Positions 48,594-57,709 are shown, counted from the stretch's first letter. The stretch: 59,499 nt of DNA from an uncultured Methylophilaceae bacterium (GCA_903899965.1 CAIULB010000016.1:1-59499), one strand, 5' to 3'. Notes: generated by a model not told the origin, from the letters alone. Made by a program: numbers and translations.

Positions 48594-49502
48594 TTATAGT
48601 GCAATAAACCAGTAATGGTCAAGCAATAAGCCTGCAAACAAGGCCATTAAATAGATAATTGAATACTTGAATGTGCGCTTAGCTAAATCATCTGAATATT
48701 CGCGATACAAGGCTATTGCGTAAGACATAAAGCCCATATTGAGGCCAAATGAAATCAGACAATACACCAAGCCGCTCATACCCAAGCCTACTGGCATCAT
48801 GGCAACCGCAAATAAGATGATGGTGTACAAAAGAATGTGCTGACGTGTAAACACTTCACCGTGAGTCACTGGCAACATCGGCATGCCTACTTTTGCGTAG
48901 TCCTCACGGCGGTATAAAGCTAATGCCCAAAAGTGTGGGGGCGTCCAAGCAAAAATAATCAAAAACAAAATCAAAGACTCTGGCGACACAACATTGTTCA
49001 CTGCCGCCCAACCCAAGATAGGTGGCATAGCGCCAGAAGCACCTCCAATGACGATATTCATCGGCGTTGCTGGTTTTAGGAATACGGTGTAAATGACCGC
49101 ATAGCCTAAGAATGTCGCGAATGTAAGCCACATAGTGAGTGGGTTTACAAACACATACAAAATACCCAAGCCGATAGTGCCAATAATACTCGCAAAGATG
49201 AAGGTTTCTTTAGAGCTGACTTGTCCTGTAGGCAGGGGTCTGCCACGAGTACGTGCCATTCTTGCGTCAATTTCTTGTTCTATTAAACAGTTAAATGCGG
49301 CGGCTGCACCAGATGCCAACCCGATACCTACTGTCGCTGCAATCAGAATATCGAGCGGCACCATATTAGGTGTGGCAAGAAACATCCCAATAATTGCGGT
49401 AAATACAATCAGCGCTGAAACGCGCGGCTTACATAGCGGAAAGAAATTCTGAAATCGAATCTTAAAATTTTGTAATGGATTGATGGCTACTGCGTTCATC
49501 AA
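48594..49502 (-). CDS. ctaB: Protohaem IX farnesyltransferase (haem O synthase)
   Basis: CtaB adds a farnesyl group to haem B, giving haem O for oxidase. The 302-residue membrane protein has about nine helices and the two prenyltransferase Asp motifs [21 protein letters not shown] and [16 protein letters not shown]. It begins with two ATGs, the first overlapping the ctaA stop by 4 bases. It forms a haem A unit with ctaA. Confidence 0.96.
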   Translation of the reverse strand: MMNAVAINPLQNFKIRFQNFFPLCKPRVSALIVFTAIIGMFLATPNMVPLDILIAATVGIGLASGAAAAFNCLIEQEIDARMARTRGRPLPTGQVSSKETFIFASIIGTIGLGILYVFVNPLTMWLTFATFLGYAVIYTVFLKPATPMNIVIGGASGAMPPILGWAAVNNVVSPESLILFLIIFAWTPPHFWALALYRREDYAKVGMPMLPVTHGEVFTRQHILLYTIILFAVAMMPVGLGMSGLVYCLISFGLNMGFMSYAIALYREYSDDLAKRTFKYSIIYLMALFAGLLLDHYWFIAL

Positions 49503-50512
49503 TAACTCCCTTTTGATAACTCTGTAATTTTTGAATTGACCACAACAATGGTAATCAACAATAAGGCTGCGCCCATATTGTGACCAACTGCTAAAGCCAA
49601 AGGCAAATGTAAAACTAGGTTGCCAATTCCTAGGCTAATTTGCACTAAAAGTAAGGCGAGTAAAACAATACCAAACGTTTTTAATCGTTCATTTTTAATC
49701 AACATCACTGCCAAGGTGCTTAAATAGATAAAGGTAATCAGCGCACCTAAGCGATGCGTCCATTGAATGGCGGTAAATGCGGAAAGCTCCAAGGGTTGAC
49801 CCGCTGCGGTTTGACCTAATTCACGTACCCAATGGAATGCTGTCCCAAAGTCCATATCTGGCAACCATTCACCATGGCAGGTTGGGAAGTCAGTACAGGC
49901 AAGTGCGGCATAGTTTGAGCTCGTCCAACCACCTAAAAAGATTTGAGCAAATATAATAACCAAAGCACCACGCACCCAAAAACGCACTCGCTCTGACTCA
50001 ACAATTCGCTTAGAGGGGGTACCAAAGTGGCGATGTGCAATCCAAGTCAATATAGCCAATGTCGTCATACCACCCATTAAATGCGAGGAAACAATCACAG
50101 GCTTGAGCAACAAGGTAACCGTCCACATGCCTAGCATGGCTTGAAAGCCAATCACAAAAAGCAAAGCTGTTGGCACTAAAGGTGAAACGCTGATGTGACG
50201 TTTGGCGCGCCAACCAAGCACACACAATGAAAGAACTAGCAATCCCAATGTGCCAGCCACATAACGATGCGCCATCTCTTTCCAAGCTTTATGGGTTTCT
50301 ACTGGCTTGTTTGGATAAGCTTCTTGTGCATGAGTGATTGCTGATTGGCTTTCGGGAACAGTCAACGTGCCATAACAACCAGGCCAATCTGGGCATCCCA
50401 AGCCAGCATCTGAAAGGCGGACATAAGCGCCTAGCACCACAACGCAAAGTGCTAAAACTGTTGCCAGTAATGCGATGCGTCTAAATAATGTAAATGAAGC
50501 TAAATTTTCCAT
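49499..50512 (-). CDS. ctaA: Haem A synthase
   Basis: CtaA oxidises haem O to haem A. The 337-residue protein has eight helices, the [18 protein letters not shown] loop with a Cys pair, [15 protein letters not shown], and a second Cys-bearing loop [12 protein letters not shown] followed by [10 protein letters not shown]. The paired His residues and Cys loops are those expected. It starts 1 base after the Sco-like gene and overlaps ctaB by 4 bases. Confidence 0.95.
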   Translation of the reverse strand: MENLASFTLFRRIALLATVLALCVVVLGAYVRLSDAGLGCPDWPGCYGTLTVPESQSAITHAQEAYPNKPVETHKAWKEMAHRYVAGTLGLLVLSLCVLGWRAKRHISVSPLVPTALLFVIGFQAMLGMWTVTLLLKPVIVSSHLMGGMTTLAILTWIAHRHFGTPSKRIVESERVRFWVRGALVIIFAQIFLGGWTSSNYAALACTDFPTCHGEWLPDMDFGTAFHWVRELGQTAAGQPLELSAFTAIQWTHRLGALITFIYLSTLAVMLIKNERLKTFGIVLLALLLVQISLGIGNLVLHLPLALAVGHNMGAALLLITIVVVNSKITELSKGSY

Positions 50513-50513
50513 A

Positions 50514-51146
50514 CTAACCTGCCCAAGAATATTTCAATAAGCGCACCCAATCTTTGCGCATTTCAACTGGCTTTACTTCGTTGGAGTAGCTCAACATCAA
50601 GTTACCAAGCGGATCGACCATAAACACTCGCTCACTTGCGTAGGACGAAACACCGTTCAAATCGAATTGTTTCGCCAAGGCTGCCACATCAGCACTGGGC
50701 TGATTAAGGATGATTAAATCCGGATACTGCTCTTGCAAACCACCTAAATCTTGTTGATTAGTGATCAAAATACGTTGCAAACGATTCATGTCCTTTTCTA
50801 ATGAAGCGTGAATCTGGCGAGCATCATGCAATCTAGTTTTGCATACAGTCTCGCACTTGTCAGCGAGAATCACTGCACTCCATTTATCATGCCATAGCAC
50901 TTTAGAAAGCACGGTAGTGTCTGTCGTTTTAACATCTTGAAAAACTTCTGTTAGCTTAATCGGAACCACTGGCTCGATTAAATCACCATAGCTTTTACCT
51001 GTTGGATGCCAATCAAAACGATACATGGCCATGACCAAAAATAATGGCGCAGCAAAAAATACGACCATCGCAATCAAAAATAAACGGCCTTTTTTCTGTT
51101 GCTGCTTATCTGAATCGCTAGGTAGAGCTTGATGTTGAGCTGACAA
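50514..51146 (-). CDS. Sco-like membrane-anchored thioredoxin-fold protein, oxidase assembly
   Basis: The 210-residue product has one anchor helix (about 22-42) and a periplasmic Sco-type domain with CxxxC at Cys98 and Cys102 (KCETVCK). The conserved His that completes the copper site in Sco1 normally lies just before the (V)DPxG strand. Here that stretch reads YASERVFMVDPLG with no His. The protein may therefore work as a thiol reductase for CoxB rather than as a copper carrier. It lies between SURF1 and ctaA, where betaproteobacteria often encode a Sco-like protein. Confidence 0.75.
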   Translation of the reverse strand: MSAQHQALPSDSDKQQQKKGRLFLIAMVVFFAAPLFLVMAMYRFDWHPTGKSYGDLIEPVVPIKLTEVFQDVKTTDTTVLSKVLWHDKWSAVILADKCETVCKTRLHDARQIHASLEKDMNRLQRILITNQQDLGGLQEQYPDLIILNQPSADVAALAKQFDLNGVSSYASERVFMVDPLGNLMLSYSNEVKPVEMRKDWVRLLKYSWAG

Positions 51147-51159
51147 TTAAGTTCCCACT

Positions 51160-51888
51160 TTAATTAAGTGACGCTTGTTTACCGCGTCTGAAACCTACAA
51201 ATAAATAAATCGCAAAAGCTGCGAAAGCAAAACCAAACCACTGATAGGCATAGCCTAAGTGTGTTGCAATTCTGTCATCTGGTCTAATCCAATTACGGAC
51301 GAAACCACCTTGGTTGTCTGGTGACATTCTAATGGCCACTGGTAATACTTTCATAGGCACTGCTTTTGCGTAAGCATCCATATCCATGTTCTGCCATAAG
51401 ACTTGCCACTCACCATTTTCTATTGGCTGAGGGCTTAATGTATAAAACTTCTTACTTGGCACCCAAATCTGTCCTAGCACTTTTTGAGCCCCTATTGGCA
51501 CATCAATCTGAGGCACGTCAGCATGGTTATCTGAGGCGGCTATCCAACCACGGTCAACCAAAACCAGTTCTTCTTTACCATCGACCTTAAGTGGTGTGAT
51601 GACATGGTAACCAGCTGTTTCGCCTTCAACCTGATTATCAAGCAGAATTTGATATTGCTTAACATACTCCCCAGTTACTTCTACTTGCTTGTAACGTAGC
51701 GTTTGGGGATTGCTTAAATCTTCAGGCATTGCCTCAGCTTGATGTGAACTACTCGCATCATATTGAGCCTGTAATGCCTGTTTTTGTTCCGCTTTGCTGT
51801 ATTGCCAAAAACCTAATTTAATAAATAGAGGAATACAGCATATCGTGACCAATGTTCCAACAAGTGTCGGCCTAAATTGTTTTAGCAT
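51160..51888 (-). CDS. SURF1 family cytochrome oxidase assembly protein
   Basis: SURF1 helps insert haem a into oxidase subunit I. The 242-residue protein has helices at both ends (LVGTLVTICCIPLFIKLGFWQ and YAYQWFGFAFAAFAIYLFVGFRRG) and the family motifs LGFWQYSKAEQKQAL, QILLDNQVEGETAGYHVITPL and VLVDRGWI. It starts the lower part of the oxidase cluster and is followed 13 bases later by the Sco-like gene. Confidence 0.93.
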   Translation of the reverse strand: MLKQFRPTLVGTLVTICCIPLFIKLGFWQYSKAEQKQALQAQYDASSSHQAEAMPEDLSNPQTLRYKQVEVTGEYVKQYQILLDNQVEGETAGYHVITPLKVDGKEELVLVDRGWIAASDNHADVPQIDVPIGAQKVLGQIWVPSKKFYTLSPQPIENGEWQVLWQNMDMDAYAKAVPMKVLPVAIRMSPDNQGGFVRNWIRPDDRIATHLGYAYQWFGFAFAAFAIYLFVGFRRGKQASLN

Positions 51889-51969
51889 AGCAGAGCCAGA
51901 AATTAAGTTGAAATTGCAAATTAGTCATGTGAACCGCATAATGAAAATGTAAACATCTTGGAGAATTTC

Positions 51970-52176
51970 ATGCTTATAAAAATTGCTATCATCCTAGCAC
52001 TACTAATGATTGTCTTTAGTTTATTTTCGGCTTTATTTTATCTAGGTAAAGACAAAGGCTCTAGCGAAAGAACTGCTCGCGCATTAACCGTCCGAATCAC
52101 ATTATCTATCTTACTTTTCGTGCTATTAATAACTGGCTACTACTTCGGCCTCATCGGTAGCAACGCACACCCTTAA
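51970..52176 (+). CDS. Twin-transmembrane protein (DUF2909-like) in the oxidase cluster
   Basis: The ATG at 51970 with a GGAG site 6 bases upstream gives 68 residues: two membrane helices (about 5-24 and 42-62) joined by a charged loop YLGKDKGSSERTARALTVR. This matches the twin-transmembrane (DUF2909) proteins found beside coxC and surf1 in betaproteobacteria. It is on the opposite strand to the rest of the cluster, divergent from surf1 and convergent with coxC. The function is unknown. Confidence 0.8.
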   Translation: MLIKIAIILALLMIVFSLFSALFYLGKDKGSSERTARALTVRITLSILLFVLLITGYYFGLIGSNAHP

Positions 52177-52196
52177 GATTCAAACTGTTATGCAAT

Positions 52197-52230
52197 AAAA
52201 AAGGCGACACATTGTGATCGCCTTTTTTTT
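52197..52230. terminator. Bidirectional terminator between the twin-TM gene and coxC
   Basis: The stem AAAAAAGGCGA/TCGCCTTTTTT has an inner CAC/GTG extension and is followed by eight T. It ends both the upper cox transcript and the plus-strand gene. Confidence 0.9.
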
Positions 52231-52243
52231 GCTTATTTAACGC

Positions 52244-53125
52244 TTATAGCCAGTAGACGAATACAAACAAGCCCAACCACACCACGTCTACAAAGTGCCA
52301 GTACCAAGCCACACCTTCGAAACCGAAATGGTGGTCAGCATCAAAGTGGCCCTTAATGCTGCGTAGCAAAATCACGATAAGCATCAATGTACCCAACATC
52401 ACGTGGAAACCGTGGAAACCGGTCAGCATAAAGAAGCTGGCGCCGTAAGCACCAGAACCTAAAGTCAAACCCATTTCTGTGTATGCGTGATGGTATTCAA
52501 CTGCTTGGCAAGCCAAGAAAGCAATACCAAGTGCCACTGTTAAGAATAAACCAAGCACTAACTGTTTACGGTTGTTTTTCAATAAACCCCAATGCGCCCA
52601 GGTCACTGTTGCACCAGAGGTAAGCAAGATGAATGTATTGAGTGCTGGCAATCCCCAAGCTTCCATCGGGTTTAAATGGCCAACAACGTAATCTTTACCC
52701 AACACTACGCCGCCTGGACCTGCTGAAGGCCATGAAGCAACGAAGTCTTTATACATAGTAAATTGAGGATCGAATGAAGCTAATTCTGGAATTGAAATGA
52801 CACGCATAAAGAATAATGCGCCAAAGAACGCAGCAAAGAATGCAACTTCAGAGCAAATGAACACAATCATACCTACACGAAATGATTTGTCTTCCCACTT
52901 GGTATAAAGGCCATTTTGACATTCAGCAATCACGCTGCCCATCCACTTGAATATCATGCCAAGGATAACCAAAGCACCAGCAATCATCATTCCCTTACCT
53001 GCTGGGAAATTATTGATATTAAAAATGAAGCCCGATGCTAATGCCAACAAACCTGCTGACAAGATGACAGGGTAAGCGACTGGATTCGGTACATAATAAT
53101 GATTAGCGTTATGTGTTGAAGACAT
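52244..53125 (-). CDS. coxC: Cytochrome c oxidase subunit III
   Basis: Subunit III stabilises the aa3-type oxidase and its proton uptake. The 293-residue protein has seven helices and the family motifs FICSEVAFFAAFFGALFFMRV, NTFILLTSGATVTWAHW, LTGFHGFHVMLGT and VAWYWHFVDVVWLGLFVFVYWL. It is the last gene of the upper cox transcript and is followed by a terminator. No DUF2970 gene fits in the 87 bases between ctaG and coxC, where some relatives carry one. Confidence 0.97.
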   Translation of the reverse strand: MSSTHNANHYYVPNPVAYPVILSAGLLALASGFIFNINNFPAGKGMMIAGALVILGMIFKWMGSVIAECQNGLYTKWEDKSFRVGMIVFICSEVAFFAAFFGALFFMRVISIPELASFDPQFTMYKDFVASWPSAGPGGVVLGKDYVVGHLNPMEAWGLPALNTFILLTSGATVTWAHWGLLKNNRKQLVLGLFLTVALGIAFLACQAVEYHHAYTEMGLTLGSGAYGASFFMLTGFHGFHVMLGTLMLIVILLRSIKGHFDADHHFGFEGVAWYWHFVDVVWLGLFVFVYWL

Positions 53126-53212
53126 CCTTGTTTCCTTTGCACTATTATAATTAGCGTTTAATTATTTAATTTTTACTTGCTTGCTTCTTAACTTCGAGCA
53201 ATGACAAGCTCC

Positions 53213-53755
53213 CTAATTCGCTGGCTTTACTGCATTGTAAAATGCATAAGACAACGTTACCGCCTTTACATCTTTTGGTAGATCAGTACTTACATAAAAC
53301 CTAAGTGGCATTAACTTAGTTTCACCCGCTTTAAGCTCTTGCCGTTTAAAACAAAAACATTCAATCTTTTTGAAATGTGGTGATGCAAGCCCAGGACTCA
53401 CACTTGGCACAGCCTGCCCTGCCACAGTTTCATTGGTATTATTCTTGGCAACAAAATTGACCGTTTCAATTTGGCCTGGATGCACTTTTATGCTTGGCTG
53501 TTCTGGGTAAAAATTCCAACCCAAACCCGGCATAACACTACTCGTAAACTCAACGGTTACCCAACGAGTTTCATCCACTTTATTGCTCGTAACATCTGCT
53601 ATTACATTGGTTTTACCGTTTAAGCCTGTCACCGTGCATAGCACATTGTACAAAGGCACTAAAGCGAAACCAAATAAAAGCGCAGCGCCAACAATCCAAA
53701 GTAATTTAAAACCTAACTTCTTATTATCTTGCTGTCTTTTTTCGTTACTGTTCAC
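53213..53755 (-). CDS. ctaG: Cytochrome oxidase copper-assembly protein CtaG (Cox11 type)
   Basis: CtaG delivers copper to the CuB site of subunit I. The start is GTG at 53755, overlapping the stop of the small upstream gene (TAGTG) and preceded by GGAAAG, giving 180 residues. The protein has one anchor helix (WIVGAALLFGFALVPLYNVLC, with the conserved Cys at its end) and the copper motif IECFCF. The family segments NFYPEQPSIKVHPGQ and VPSVSPGLASPHFKK are also present. Confidence 0.95.
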   Translation of the reverse strand: MNSNEKRQQDNKKLGFKLLWIVGAALLFGFALVPLYNVLCTVTGLNGKTNVIADVTSNKVDETRWVTVEFTSSVMPGLGWNFYPEQPSIKVHPGQIETVNFVAKNNTNETVAGQAVPSVSPGLASPHFKKIECFCFKRQELKAGETKLMPLRFYVSTDLPKDVKAVTLSYAFYNAVKPAN

Positions 53756-53874
53756 TACTTTCCTATCCAATACATGGCAAGGAAATACCAAGCTAATGCA
53801 ATCCCAGCAAATAGCAAACCTAGCTTCTTACTTTTACCGGTTCTTAATTGGTCGTTTTGTTGATTTTTATCCAT
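53755..53874 (-). CDS. Cytochrome oxidase small assembly protein (39 residues)
   Basis: A 39-codon frame from the ATG at 53874 encodes a hydrophilic N-terminus (MDKNQQNDQLRTGKSKK) and a single membrane helix (LGLLFAGIALAWYFLAMYWIG) ending in Lys. Its stop overlaps the GTG of ctaG by one base, so translation is coupled. Small one-helix proteins of about this size sit between coxA and ctaG in many betaproteobacteria and are called cytochrome oxidase small assembly proteins. The match here is by position, size and topology. Confidence 0.8.
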   Translation of the reverse strand: MDKNQQNDQLRTGKSKKLGLLFAGIALAWYFLAMYWIGK

Positions 53875-53884
53875 CTTTTTAAGA

Positions 53885-53901
53885 CCGCGCTTTTGGCGCG
53901 G
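53885..53901 (-). repeat. GC-rich hairpin between coxA and the small assembly gene
   Basis: CCGCGC and GCGCGG form a 6-bp all-GC stem with a 5-base loop, 11 bases before the small gene ATG. It has no T-run on the minus strand, so it may be an mRNA processing or stabilising element that lowers expression of genes after coxA rather than a terminator. Confidence 0.5.
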
Positions 53902-53925
53902 CCTTACCTCAATAATGATCAGTAA

Positions 53926-55521
53926 TTACTTAACAGTCGGTTGCTCAGTAAAGCTGTGGTATGGAGGCGGTGATGGCAATGTCCACTCCAACCCTTCTGC
54001 ACCTTCCCAAACACGGTCAGTTGCTTTCTTACCGCCACGAGCACAACTCACAATGTTGTAAACAAAGATGAGCTGAGACAAGCCAAGAACAAACGCAGCT
54101 ACTGTTGAAATCGCATTGAATTCTGCAAATTGAAGTGCGTAGTCAGGAATACGACGTGGCATACCAGCAAGACCCAAGAAGAATTGCGGGATGAATGTTA
54201 GGTTGAATGAAATTGCAGTTAACCAGAAGTGCAATTTACCCAAACGCTCATTAAACATATGACCCGTCATTTTTGGCAACCAGTAGTAAACACCTGACAT
54301 CACACCCATCATGCCACCCGCAAACAATGTGTAGTGGAAGTGAGCAACAACGAAGTATGAGTGGTGATACTGCGCATCAGCTGCAACGTCTGCAAGTACT
54401 AGACCTGTTAGACCGCCGATACCGAACAATACAATCCAACCAGTTGCGAACAACATTGGTGTTTCAAAGCTCAATGAGCCTTTCCAAATTGTTGCAATCC
54501 AACAGAAGAACAATACTGCAAGTGGTAATGAAATTGCCATCGTGCTGTACATGAAGTAAAGCAATGCTGGCACTGGCATACCTACTGTAAAGAAGTGGTG
54601 AGCCCAAACAACAAGCGCTAATGCACCAATTGCCCATAGTGAAATAACTTGTGCTTTGTAGCCATACATAGGTTTACGTGAGAATGTTTGTAGAATTTGT
54701 GGCATGAAACCCCAAATTGGTAATAACACAATATAAACCTCTGGGTGACCAAAGAACCAGAACAAATGTTGGAATAAGATTGGATCGCCACCACCAGCAG
54801 CATCAAAGAAGTGCGTGCCGAAATGACGGTCTGTTAAAAGCATTGTAACTGCACCAGCCAACACTGGGATTGTTGCAATCAACAAGAAAGCTGTTACCAA
54901 CCAAGCCCATGCGAACATAGGCATTTTCATCAATGTCATGCCAGGCGCGCGCATGTTTAAGATGGTAACGATAACGTTGATAGAACCTAGAACTGATGAA
55001 ACACCTAACAAGTGAACTGAGAAAATAGCGAAGTCCACACCCATCCCACCTTGAATAGATAATGGTGCATAGAATGTCCAACCAGTTGCAATCGCACCGT
55101 CACCAATACCGAAAAGCGCCAAAGTAAATGGCAGCGTTAACAGAATGGCAGCAGGTGGCAAGAGCCAGAAGCCCCAGTTATTCAAACGCGGCAAGGCCAT
55201 ATCTGGCGCGCCAATTTGCAATGGCAACATCCAGTTAGCAAAACCAGTTGCTGCAGGCATCAAAGCAGCAAAAATCATCACTAGCGCATGAACGCCAATT
55301 AATTGATTATAAAACTCTGGCTTCATCAATTGCAGACCTGGCTGAAATAACTCAGCACGAACTGCAAGAATCATCGCCCCACCAACCAAAAACATGATGA
55401 GTGAGAATGTAAGATACATGGTACCAATATCTTTATGATTGGTAGTGGTTAGCCAACGCATAATGCCTGTTGGGTGATCATGATGTTCATCATGATGCGC
55501 TGCAGTTGTAGAACTCATCAC
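53926..55521 (-). CDS. coxA: Cytochrome c oxidase subunit I (aa3 type, A1 family)
   Basis: Subunit I carries haem a and the haem a3-CuB site. The 531-residue protein has 12 helices. The D-channel Glu and CuB His/Tyr are in FFGHPEVYIVLLP (about 257-269), which marks the A1 subfamily. The further motifs AHHFFTVGMP and YFVVAHFHYTLFAGG contain the CuB and haem His residues. A His-rich N-terminal extension (HHDEHHDHP) precedes the first helix. It lies between coxB and the small assembly gene. Confidence 0.98.
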   Translation of the reverse strand: MMSSTTAAHHDEHHDHPTGIMRWLTTTNHKDIGTMYLTFSLIMFLVGGAMILAVRAELFQPGLQLMKPEFYNQLIGVHALVMIFAALMPAATGFANWMLPLQIGAPDMALPRLNNWGFWLLPPAAILLTLPFTLALFGIGDGAIATGWTFYAPLSIQGGMGVDFAIFSVHLLGVSSVLGSINVIVTILNMRAPGMTLMKMPMFAWAWLVTAFLLIATIPVLAGAVTMLLTDRHFGTHFFDAAGGGDPILFQHLFWFFGHPEVYIVLLPIWGFMPQILQTFSRKPMYGYKAQVISLWAIGALALVVWAHHFFTVGMPVPALLYFMYSTMAISLPLAVLFFCWIATIWKGSLSFETPMLFATGWIVLFGIGGLTGLVLADVAADAQYHHSYFVVAHFHYTLFAGGMMGVMSGVYYWLPKMTGHMFNERLGKLHFWLTAISFNLTFIPQFFLGLAGMPRRIPDYALQFAEFNAISTVAAFVLGLSQLIFVYNIVSCARGGKKATDRVWEGAEGLEWTLPSPPPYHSFTEQPTVK

Positions 55522-55602
55522 TTTCTCCTTAATGCTACTGTTACGCTAAATGTTTAAAAACTCAGAAATTAAAAAAATATTAATTATTTAAAAACCAAAG
55601 CT

Positions 55603-56772
55603 CTAACGTAGCGCTTTGACTTGAGCAGGTTGAAGCACATCGCCAACTGCGTTACCTAAGCCATTTCGCTCAAAAGTAATCACAGATGCGATATCCGTAT
55701 CGTTCAGCACACCCTTCCATGCTGGCATCACACCTTTTCCGTTAAATACACGATCCAAATGACCGTCTTTAACCAACTTACCTTCAGCATCGAAGATTGG
55801 ACCAGTTGCAATTTTACTACCATGCAACGCCGGGAATGTTGGTGGCAAGCCTTGACCTTCGGCTTGATGACAAACAGCGCAGTTTTTCACATAAACTTCT
55901 TTGCCGTGAGCAACCAACTCTTCTTTTGTCCATACTTTATCAGCACCTGCTGAAGCAGCAGCCAATTTGGTTTTTTGATCTGCAATCCACTTCGTGTACT
56001 CTTCAGCAGATACCGCGTCTACGACTACAGGCATAAAGCCATGGCCCTTACCACAAAGCTCTTTACATTGACCGCGGTATGTACCTGGAACATCAACGCG
56101 CACCCATGTTTCACGTAAGAAGCCAGGAATCGCATCACGTGCAGAACCGAACGCCGGTACCCACCAGTTATGAATAACATCCGTTGACGTTAAAAGTACG
56201 CGCACTTTCTTACCTACTGGCAACACCAAATGATTATCAACTTCCAAAAGGTAATCTTTACCTTTTTCAGCCTTGTTATCAATTTGATCTTGCGGTGTTA
56301 TTAAGTTACTAACAAACTTAACACCTTGCGCCTCACCATCCATGTATTCATATTGCCAACGCCATTGAGAGCCTGTTACTTTAACTACCATGTCAGCATT
56401 GGTTTTAGTGTCCTCCATCATCACAATGCTGTGATAAGCAGGAATTCCCATCAAGACGAAGTCGATATAAAGCAAAATCGCAAAAGGGACTAAAGTCCAT
56501 ACCACTTGCGATTTTGTACTTGGGCCACTAAATGAAGCCGCTTCGTGCCCCTTGCTTTTTCTATGATTCACGATTGAGTAAATCATAATGCCTAGCACAA
56601 CCAAGAAAATAATCATCACGATGACCATAAACTTGTTATGCACATGCAAAGTGTCAGCCGCCATTGGCGTTGCTGGCATAGGGAAATTCCAAGTGTATTC
56701 AGCATGAGCAGCCAATGAAATCATCGCCAACATCACACCAAGCCCCGCCTTTTTCAGAAACTGCATCACCAT
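55603..56772 (-). CDS. coxB: Cytochrome c oxidase subunit II with fused cytochrome c domain
   Basis: The ATG at 56772 is preceded by GGGAG and gives 389 residues. The product has a signal peptide (cleavage near HAE, residue 24), two membrane helices (about 46-67 and 90-112), and the CuA domain with His201 and the CKELCGKGHGFM loop (Cys236, Cys240, His244, Met247). After a linker comes a C-terminal monohaem cytochrome c domain with CAVCH at 298-302 and Met in GVMPAWKG. Such caa3-like fusion lets the oxidase receive electrons directly from bc1 or other carriers. An earlier start would overlap the DUF2244 gene. Confidence 0.95.
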   Translation of the reverse strand: MVMQFLKKAGLGVMLAMISLAAHAEYTWNFPMPATPMAADTLHVHNKFMVIVMIIFLVVLGIMIYSIVNHRKSKGHEAASFSGPSTKSQVVWTLVPFAILLYIDFVLMGIPAYHSIVMMEDTKTNADMVVKVTGSQWRWQYEYMDGEAQGVKFVSNLITPQDQIDNKAEKGKDYLLEVDNHLVLPVGKKVRVLLTSTDVIHNWWVPAFGSARDAIPGFLRETWVRVDVPGTYRGQCKELCGKGHGFMPVVVDAVSAEEYTKWIADQKTKLAAASAGADKVWTKEELVAHGKEVYVKNCAVCHQAEGQGLPPTFPALHGSKIATGPIFDAEGKLVKDGHLDRVFNGKGVMPAWKGVLNDTDIASVITFERNGLGNAVGDVLQPAQVKALR

Positions 56773-56791
56773 ACTTACTCCCAAAATCTGG

Positions 56792-57277
56792 TTAAGAAAC
56801 AACTCCAACCCGCTCTTTTAATTGTTTAGCAAGATCTAAACGCTGGTCATTTGTCATATAACAACGGCCAAAATCTATTTCTTTACCGTGCGAGCGGAGC
56901 AACAACATTTGATCACCACTAGGCATCACGCGCAAAAGCACTTTTGCCCAATAACGATTAAAAACCATTCGACTGACAGCTTTGTAGCTTTTTTTCTCTA
57001 CGGATACTTCATCGCCCACAATCACAATGCTTTCGTAATCTTGCGAGTGACAATGAATATAGTAAAACGCATACCCAATCCCCACCAACTCGAGTCCGGC
57101 AAAGGGCAATACAAACCACGCACCAATCAAGCTAAATGCAATTGCCACGGCTAATGAAAGCGCCGCAATAATCATTACAGCGTGTACACGACCTTTTGCT
57201 GTTAGTGAACTATTAGGTCGCGCAATAATTTCAAAATCCGCTGCAACGTGATTCAAAGTCAGCCTTTCATTAAGCAT
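56792..57277 (-). CDS. DUF2244 family membrane protein, first gene of the cox operon
   Basis: The 161-residue protein has two close membrane helices (about 33-70, VMIIAALSLAVAIAFSLIGAW and LVGIGYAFYY) and a C-terminal domain with VSVEKKSYKAV and the end FGRCYMTNDQRLDLAKQLKERVGV, typical of DUF2244 proteins. These often sit directly before coxB in proteobacteria, as here with 19 bases between. The function is unknown, and an accessory role in oxidase assembly is likely from context. Confidence 0.85.
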   Translation of the reverse strand: MLNERLTLNHVAADFEIIARPNSSLTAKGRVHAVMIIAALSLAVAIAFSLIGAWFVLPFAGLELVGIGYAFYYIHCHSQDYESIVIVGDEVSVEKKSYKAVSRMVFNRYWAKVLLRVMPSGDQMLLLRSHGKEIDFGRCYMTNDQRLDLAKQLKERVGVVS

Positions 57278-57344
57278 TAACCTAAAAAACCGCTTTAAAT
57301 TAAAGCTTTATAGCCATTACGCTTTGTAATTAAATTATTACAGA

Positions 57345-57362
57345 TGTAACAACTTAGTTACA
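57345..57362. promoter_or_regulatory. Inverted repeat upstream of the cox operon, possible operator
   Basis: TGTAAC-AACTTA-GTTACA is a perfect 6-base inverted repeat with 6-base spacing, ending 68 bases upstream of the DUF2244 start. The form suits a dimeric regulator of the Crp/Fnr or a similar class, though it does not match the Fnr or Crp consensus exactly. Confidence 0.4.
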
Positions 57363-57424
57363 TTTTGGCTAAATTATCATAATAACCAGTGAAACTCAAG
57401 CTTAAAAAGGACTCTTGAGCCCAT

Positions 57425-57446
57425 AAAAAAGGCACCCTAAGGTGCC
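57425..57446 (-). terminator. Terminator after the DUF2892 gene
   Basis: Read on the minus strand, GGCACC-TTAG-GGTGCC is followed by six T. It isolates the small gene from the cox operon. Confidence 0.85.
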
Positions 57447-57466
57447 ATTTTCATTACCCAGCCAAC

Positions 57467-57694
57467 TTATTTACAGCAACTGCGGCCAGAGTCACGACAG
57501 CCAACGCCCACATTACAGCAACCGTTGCGTTTAATCAGTAAGTATAAAGGGCAGAGTTTAAAAAAGCCCGTTGCTAATGGCACAATCCCAATCCACGCCC
57601 ATGGAGCAACTTGATGGGTATAAGCCAAAGTAACTAAAACTGCGCCAACAGCAATTCTAATTCCACGTTCCGCACATCCAATATTGCATTTCAT
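57467..57694 (-). CDS. Cys-rich DUF2892-type membrane protein
   Basis: The ATG at 57694 has a GAGGAG site and gives 75 residues. The N-terminus MKCNIGCAERGIRI and the segment GFFKLCPLYLLIK are the DUF2892 pattern, with two short helices between. The tail RNGCCNVGVGCRDSGRSCCK adds five Cys, so the small protein has eight in all. It may bind metal or redox-active groups at the membrane face, but no function is known. A 12-base palindrome lies just upstream and a terminator follows, so it is its own unit. Confidence 0.78.
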   Translation of the reverse strand: MKCNIGCAERGIRIAVGAVLVTLAYTHQVAPWAWIGIVPLATGFFKLCPLYLLIKRNGCCNVGVGCRDSGRSCCK

Positions 57695-57709
57695 ATTAGC
57701 TCTCCTCAA

